From the NCBI GenBank assembly GCA_009783395.1, contig WRHA01000346.1, positions 1-10,116 of the forward strand: a DNA stretch of 10,116 nt. The letters run 5' to 3'. A program made the position numbers and the translations under genes. Below the pieces are notes generated by a model. The model was given only the letters and a program-made list of their open reading frames with translations. It had not been told where the DNA came from and did no database searches. Positions 8,601 to 10,116 of the stretch are shown one piece after another (the stretch's first letter is position 1; each line of letters starts with the position of its first letter). This DNA is from Defluviitaleaceae bacterium. GTDB lineage: Bacteria; Bacillota; Clostridia; Lachnospirales; WQUN01.

Positions 8601-9329
8601 ACAATGCATGAACTGCGTAAAATGAACTACACCCATCCGATTGTTGCACTTACGGCCAACGCGCTTATCGGGCAGGCCGACGAGTACGTTCGCGCGGGTT
8701 TTGATAACTTTATTTCAAAACCGATTCAGGCCGGCTCGCTGAATATGATTTTGAAAAAATATATTCGCGACAAGCAATCACCGGAAATTATTAAAGCCGC
8801 CCTGGCAGCGCGTAAAACAACAAATGCAAAAGACATGGAAAGCTATCAGGCCGAACTTTTGAAAGATTTGCGCCCGCGTTTTGCTCGAAGCCACAAGGAG
8901 ACTTTTGAGATTTTTTCACAAAGCCTCGAAACTCTCGACATTAAAACCGCCCATCGCATCGCGCACACGCTTAAATCCTCAGCAAATTTGATTCGCGAAC
9001 ACGCGCTGTCCGACGCGGCAAACAGTGTTGAAACCGCGCTACGAAACGGAGAAACACCCACTGTAAAACAAATGGCCGAGCTGGAATCCGAGCTGAAGCG
9101 CACTCTTGAGTCTATTGGTGTGCAAAGTGAGCTTCCTGTCGTACCTTTAAATAAAAAAGAAGCCGCGGAGCTTTTGGAAAAGCTCGCGCCGCTTCTTCAC
9201 AATCAGAATGCCGCCGCGCTTGATTACCTCGACGATTTGCGTCGCGTTCCCGAAGCGGCAGGGCTTGTTCGGTGCATTGAGGATTTTGATTTTAGGGGTG
9301 CGAATAAAGTGCTTAGAGGGCTACTGTAG
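5625..9329 (+). CDS. Membrane-bound hybrid sensor histidine kinase (Cache-HAMP-PAS-PAS-HisKA-HATPase-REC-HPt)
   Basis: This 1234-residue kinase is anchored by membrane segments at 8-27 and about 296-318. Between them lies a Cache-like extracytoplasmic sensor, with RSHEPDTYDD at 122-131 matching the Cache motif before the ligand pocket. It also holds two cysteines, C172 and C177. A HAMP-like linker follows (P321; DELG at 344-347). PAS1 spans about 367-480 and PAS2 about 494-645; PAS2 carries an unusual Cys cluster (C541, C545, C548, H549, C557). The dimerisation helix has MSHEIRTP with phospho-acceptor H672. The ATPase domain shows the N box N786-N791, RDTGYGM (822-828) and GGTGLG (853-858). 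The receiver has D937/D938, phospho-acceptor D982, T1010 and K1032. HPt has H1114 in AHTLKSSA. A helical tail ending in IEDFDFRGANKVL closes the chain. All phosphorelay residues are present, but there is no output domain or neighbouring regulator. The signal is unknown. Confidence 0.93.
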   Translation: MRSLKSKMIIPIVSILVLMVVAILWFVNARTAQLADDLVDHRVNITAAAVNARLEDVKEKTRLVALSVAADYTIVSNIQDWNDRENRPAARSAIVARTDILKSGLEMDSFVIRDIEGRLVLRSHEPDTYDDFGLGEATPGATALDGTTGTSFISTSTMPLGLTTSTPILYQCYETDCPIIGSIAAIYMLDTEAFVDSFAEIFDARVSVFLGNESIMSSSSDEYGNRITGLSLSTLAYETVLRGGRELREDINLDDRNYIGYKIPLRGYNGDVIGVLVVAFSNDEALAARNELRNTVIGISANGLIVAAAAMFIFISKLLLPLQVLRDNVKSITGNAGHSNASQDELGTIIHEVGAIMLRERDAGEQLMVMLDSAPLAITLYDKDFNTITYNREGGRVFGVQSALKSKEIRGTMPTFQHDGRNSMDVFKAATDEAIKNGIYREELLCQRQNGEIFPAEITWSRVEYKGEYVLVEYTRDITEIKAAEKKEREADERAKFLLDTAPTACFLVNSHLKTIWCNRTAVELFAVQKGKTIVLDGKNCEFNCDTCHARFESEKCVARKYLIENTLKIYPGHENLEQIERFMADMFLRSSREGKLSLALDHMTLHGEIFPCETIIFPVVYHESLSYAIFTRDLREIKAVEERERAALKQAHAAAEESNRAKSKFLARMSHEIRTPITAVMGISEIELQTAENLSPRIQESFAKIHSSANLLLGIVNDILDLSKIEAGKMELAHDEYLVPNLIVDIAYLHLAFLNSRDIKFSLLVDQNLPTILLGDSLRVKQIINNLLSNAFKYTESGTVELSLQCRKTEDEFVDLIISIRDTGYGMTKEQLKILRNSEYTRFHEQENRFIGGTGLGIPIVTNLLNLMDAHMDIESEPGVGTQVVVSIPQKVANAKIIGKEAAARLQQFDEVILSSVQRFDVTPEPMPYGKVLVVDDVDANLYVSSGLLAFYELQVETCCSGSEALEKVKQGMVYDIIFLDEMMPGISGTETMHELRKMNYTHPIVALTANALIGQADEYVRAGFDNFISKPIQAGSLNMILKKYIRDKQSPEIIKAALAARKTTNAKDMESYQAELLKDLRPRFARSHKETFEIFSQSLETLDIKTAHRIAHTLKSSANLIREHALSDAANSVETALRNGETPTVKQMAELESELKRTLESIGVQSELPVVPLNKKEAAELLEKLAPLLHNQNAAALDYLDDLRRVPEAAGLVRCIEDFDFRGANKVLRGLL
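9153..9188 (-). terminator. Candidate leuB intrinsic terminator inside the kinase coding sequence
   Basis: A perfect 8-base inverted repeat, GAGCTTTT at 9168-9175 and AAAAGCTC at 9178-9185, can be extended by three G:C pairs (9164-9166 with 9186-9188) if one base bulges. On the minus strand it is followed after 5 bases by a run of six T (9158-9153). On the plus strand no T-run follows, so it points leftwards, about 140 bases past the leuB stop. Weak points are the tiny central loop, the A:T-rich inner stem and the gap before the T-run. Confidence 0.35.
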
Positions 9330-10116
9330 TTAATTCAGATGTTCCAAAACAAGCCGGCCCATTTCTTTTGTTCCCACAAGGTGCTTTCCTTCCGACATAA
9401 TATCGCCTGTGCGTGCGCCGCTTTCGAGTACGGCGGTTACAGCGGTTTCGATTGCTTTGGCTTCCTTATCGAGGTTGAAGGAATATTGAAGCATCATTGC
9501 GGCGGAGAGGATTGTGGCGATGGGGTTTGATTTGTCCTGTCCGGCAATGTCGGGCGCGGAGCCGTGAATCGGCTCGTACATACCAAAGCCGTCCTTGTTA
9601 AGGCTTGCGGAGGGAAGCATTCCGATCGAACCCGTGATTTGGCTGGCTTCGTCGGATAATATATCGCCGAACATGTTTGTCGTAACCATTACGTCGTATG
9701 AGCCGGGGTCGCGGATTATTTGCATTGCGGCGTTGTCGATGTAGAGGTGGTCGAGGGTTATGTCGGGATAATTTTTTGCAACGTCGAGGATTACTTCGCG
9801 CCAGAGGCGGGATGATTCGAGGACATTTGCTTTGTCGACGTTTGTGAGATGTTTGTCGCGCTTGCGCGCAAGCTCGAAGGCTGTAACCGCGATGCGGCGC
9901 ACCTCTTCGACGGCGTACATTTCCGTGTCCCATGCGGCTTCGCCCAGGGCTGTTTGTTTGCGTCCGCGGTCGCCGAAATACATGCCGCCCGTAAGCTCGC
10001 GCACAATCATAATATCAATGCCGCCCGCCGCGATGTCGGGTCGAAGCGGACACGCGCCTTTGAGTGCATCGTGCAAAACTGCGGGTCGCAGGTTTGCATA
10101 AAGCCCAAGCTCGCCG
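9330..10116 (-). CDS. leuB: 3-isopropylmalate dehydrogenase LeuB, C-terminal part (5' end beyond the right edge)
   Basis: LeuB oxidises and decarboxylates (2R,3S)-3-isopropylmalate to the 2-oxo acid with NAD in leucine synthesis. About 262 codons of the usual 350-360 are present. The frame stays open to the edge and reads [13 protein letters not shown] just before LHDALKG, which is the family sequence. The TTG at 10076 is therefore an internal leucine codon, not a start. Hallmarks are [11 protein letters not shown] with the catalytic Tyr, [15 protein letters not shown] with the catalytic Lys, [20 protein letters not shown] with metal-binding Asp residues, and the NAD-site region [20 protein letters not shown]. 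The Leu-Arg-Pro loop and DKANV context favour LeuB over isocitrate or tartrate dehydrogenases. It is convergent with the kinase, with no base between the two stop codons. Other leu genes are expected beyond the right edge, but this cannot be seen. Confidence 0.95.
   Translation of the reverse strand, partial: GELGLYANLRPAVLHDALKGACPLRPDIAAGGIDIMIVRELTGGMYFGDRGRKQTALGEAAWDTEMYAVEEVRRIAVTAFELARKRDKHLTNVDKANVLESSRLWREVILDVAKNYPDITLDHLYIDNAAMQIIRDPGSYDVMVTTNMFGDILSDEASQITGSIGMLPSASLNKDGFGMYEPIHGSAPDIAGQDKSNPIATILSAAMMLQYSFNLDKEAKAIETAVTAVLESGARTGDIMSEGKHLVGTKEMGRLVLEHLN

Noticed and set aside
9416..9435. CGCCG...CGGCG inverted repeat as a possible kinase terminator on the plus strand.
   Set aside because: The stem is only 5 bp with a 10-base loop and no following T-run, and it lies inside leuB coding sequence.
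9860..9873. Perfect 14-base palindrome GCTTGCGCGCAAGC.
   Set aside because: It lies in conserved leuB coding sequence (Glu-Leu-Ala-Arg-Lys-Arg codons) and has no loop and no T-run. Coding constraint and chance explain it.
9330..10076. A 248-residue leuB starting at TTG 10076.
   Set aside because: The frame continues upstream with conserved LeuB sequence ([10 protein letters not shown]), so this TTG is an internal Leu codon and the gene is cut by the window edge.

Overview
The window looks like chromosomal DNA from a Gram-positive-type anaerobe, most likely Bacillota (Clostridia-like). This is an inference. The supports are strong purine-rich ribosome binding sites (AAGGGAG, GGAGG, GGGAGG), a SpoIIM-family membrane protein, an MltG whose catalytic region has the Cys-Ser-Thr-Val form I associate with Bacillota in place of the enterobacterial Asp-Pro form, and a hybrid kinase whose receiver and C-terminal segments resemble those of Clostridia and spirochaetes. 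Coding density is very high. I see no tRNA, rRNA, CRISPR array, insertion sequence or phage gene.

Layout. Positions 1-106 (minus) hold the first 35 codons of a patatin-like phospholipase that runs off the left edge. Positions 107-259 are a divergent, AT-rich intergenic region with a plausible extended -10 promoter firing rightwards. Positions 260-5559 (plus) form a tight four-gene run: a degenerate EAL/HDOD signalling protein, a SpoIIM-family membrane protein, an ABC-F ribosome-associated ATPase and the endolytic murein transglycosylase MltG. Neighbouring genes overlap by 4 bp (ATGA) or are separated by 1 bp. After a 65-bp gap with its own promoter candidate comes a 1234-residue hybrid sensor kinase (5625-9329) carrying Cache, HAMP, two PAS, HisKA, HATPase, receiver and HPt modules. 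The last gene, leuB (minus, 9330 to the right edge), is convergent. Its stop codon directly abuts the kinase stop codon, and a candidate leuB terminator lies inside the kinase coding sequence.

How the genes may work together. The 260-5559 run reads as a housekeeping or envelope operon: a non-catalytic signalling scaffold, a polytopic membrane protein, a translation factor and a peptidoglycan-chain terminator. The kinase has all the parts of a phosphorelay up to HPt but no output regulator in the window, so its target must lie elsewhere. I found no clearly new multi-gene system. The most interesting items are a cysteine cluster in the second PAS region of the kinase, the SpoIIM-like/MltG pairing, and the convergent kinase/leuB end.
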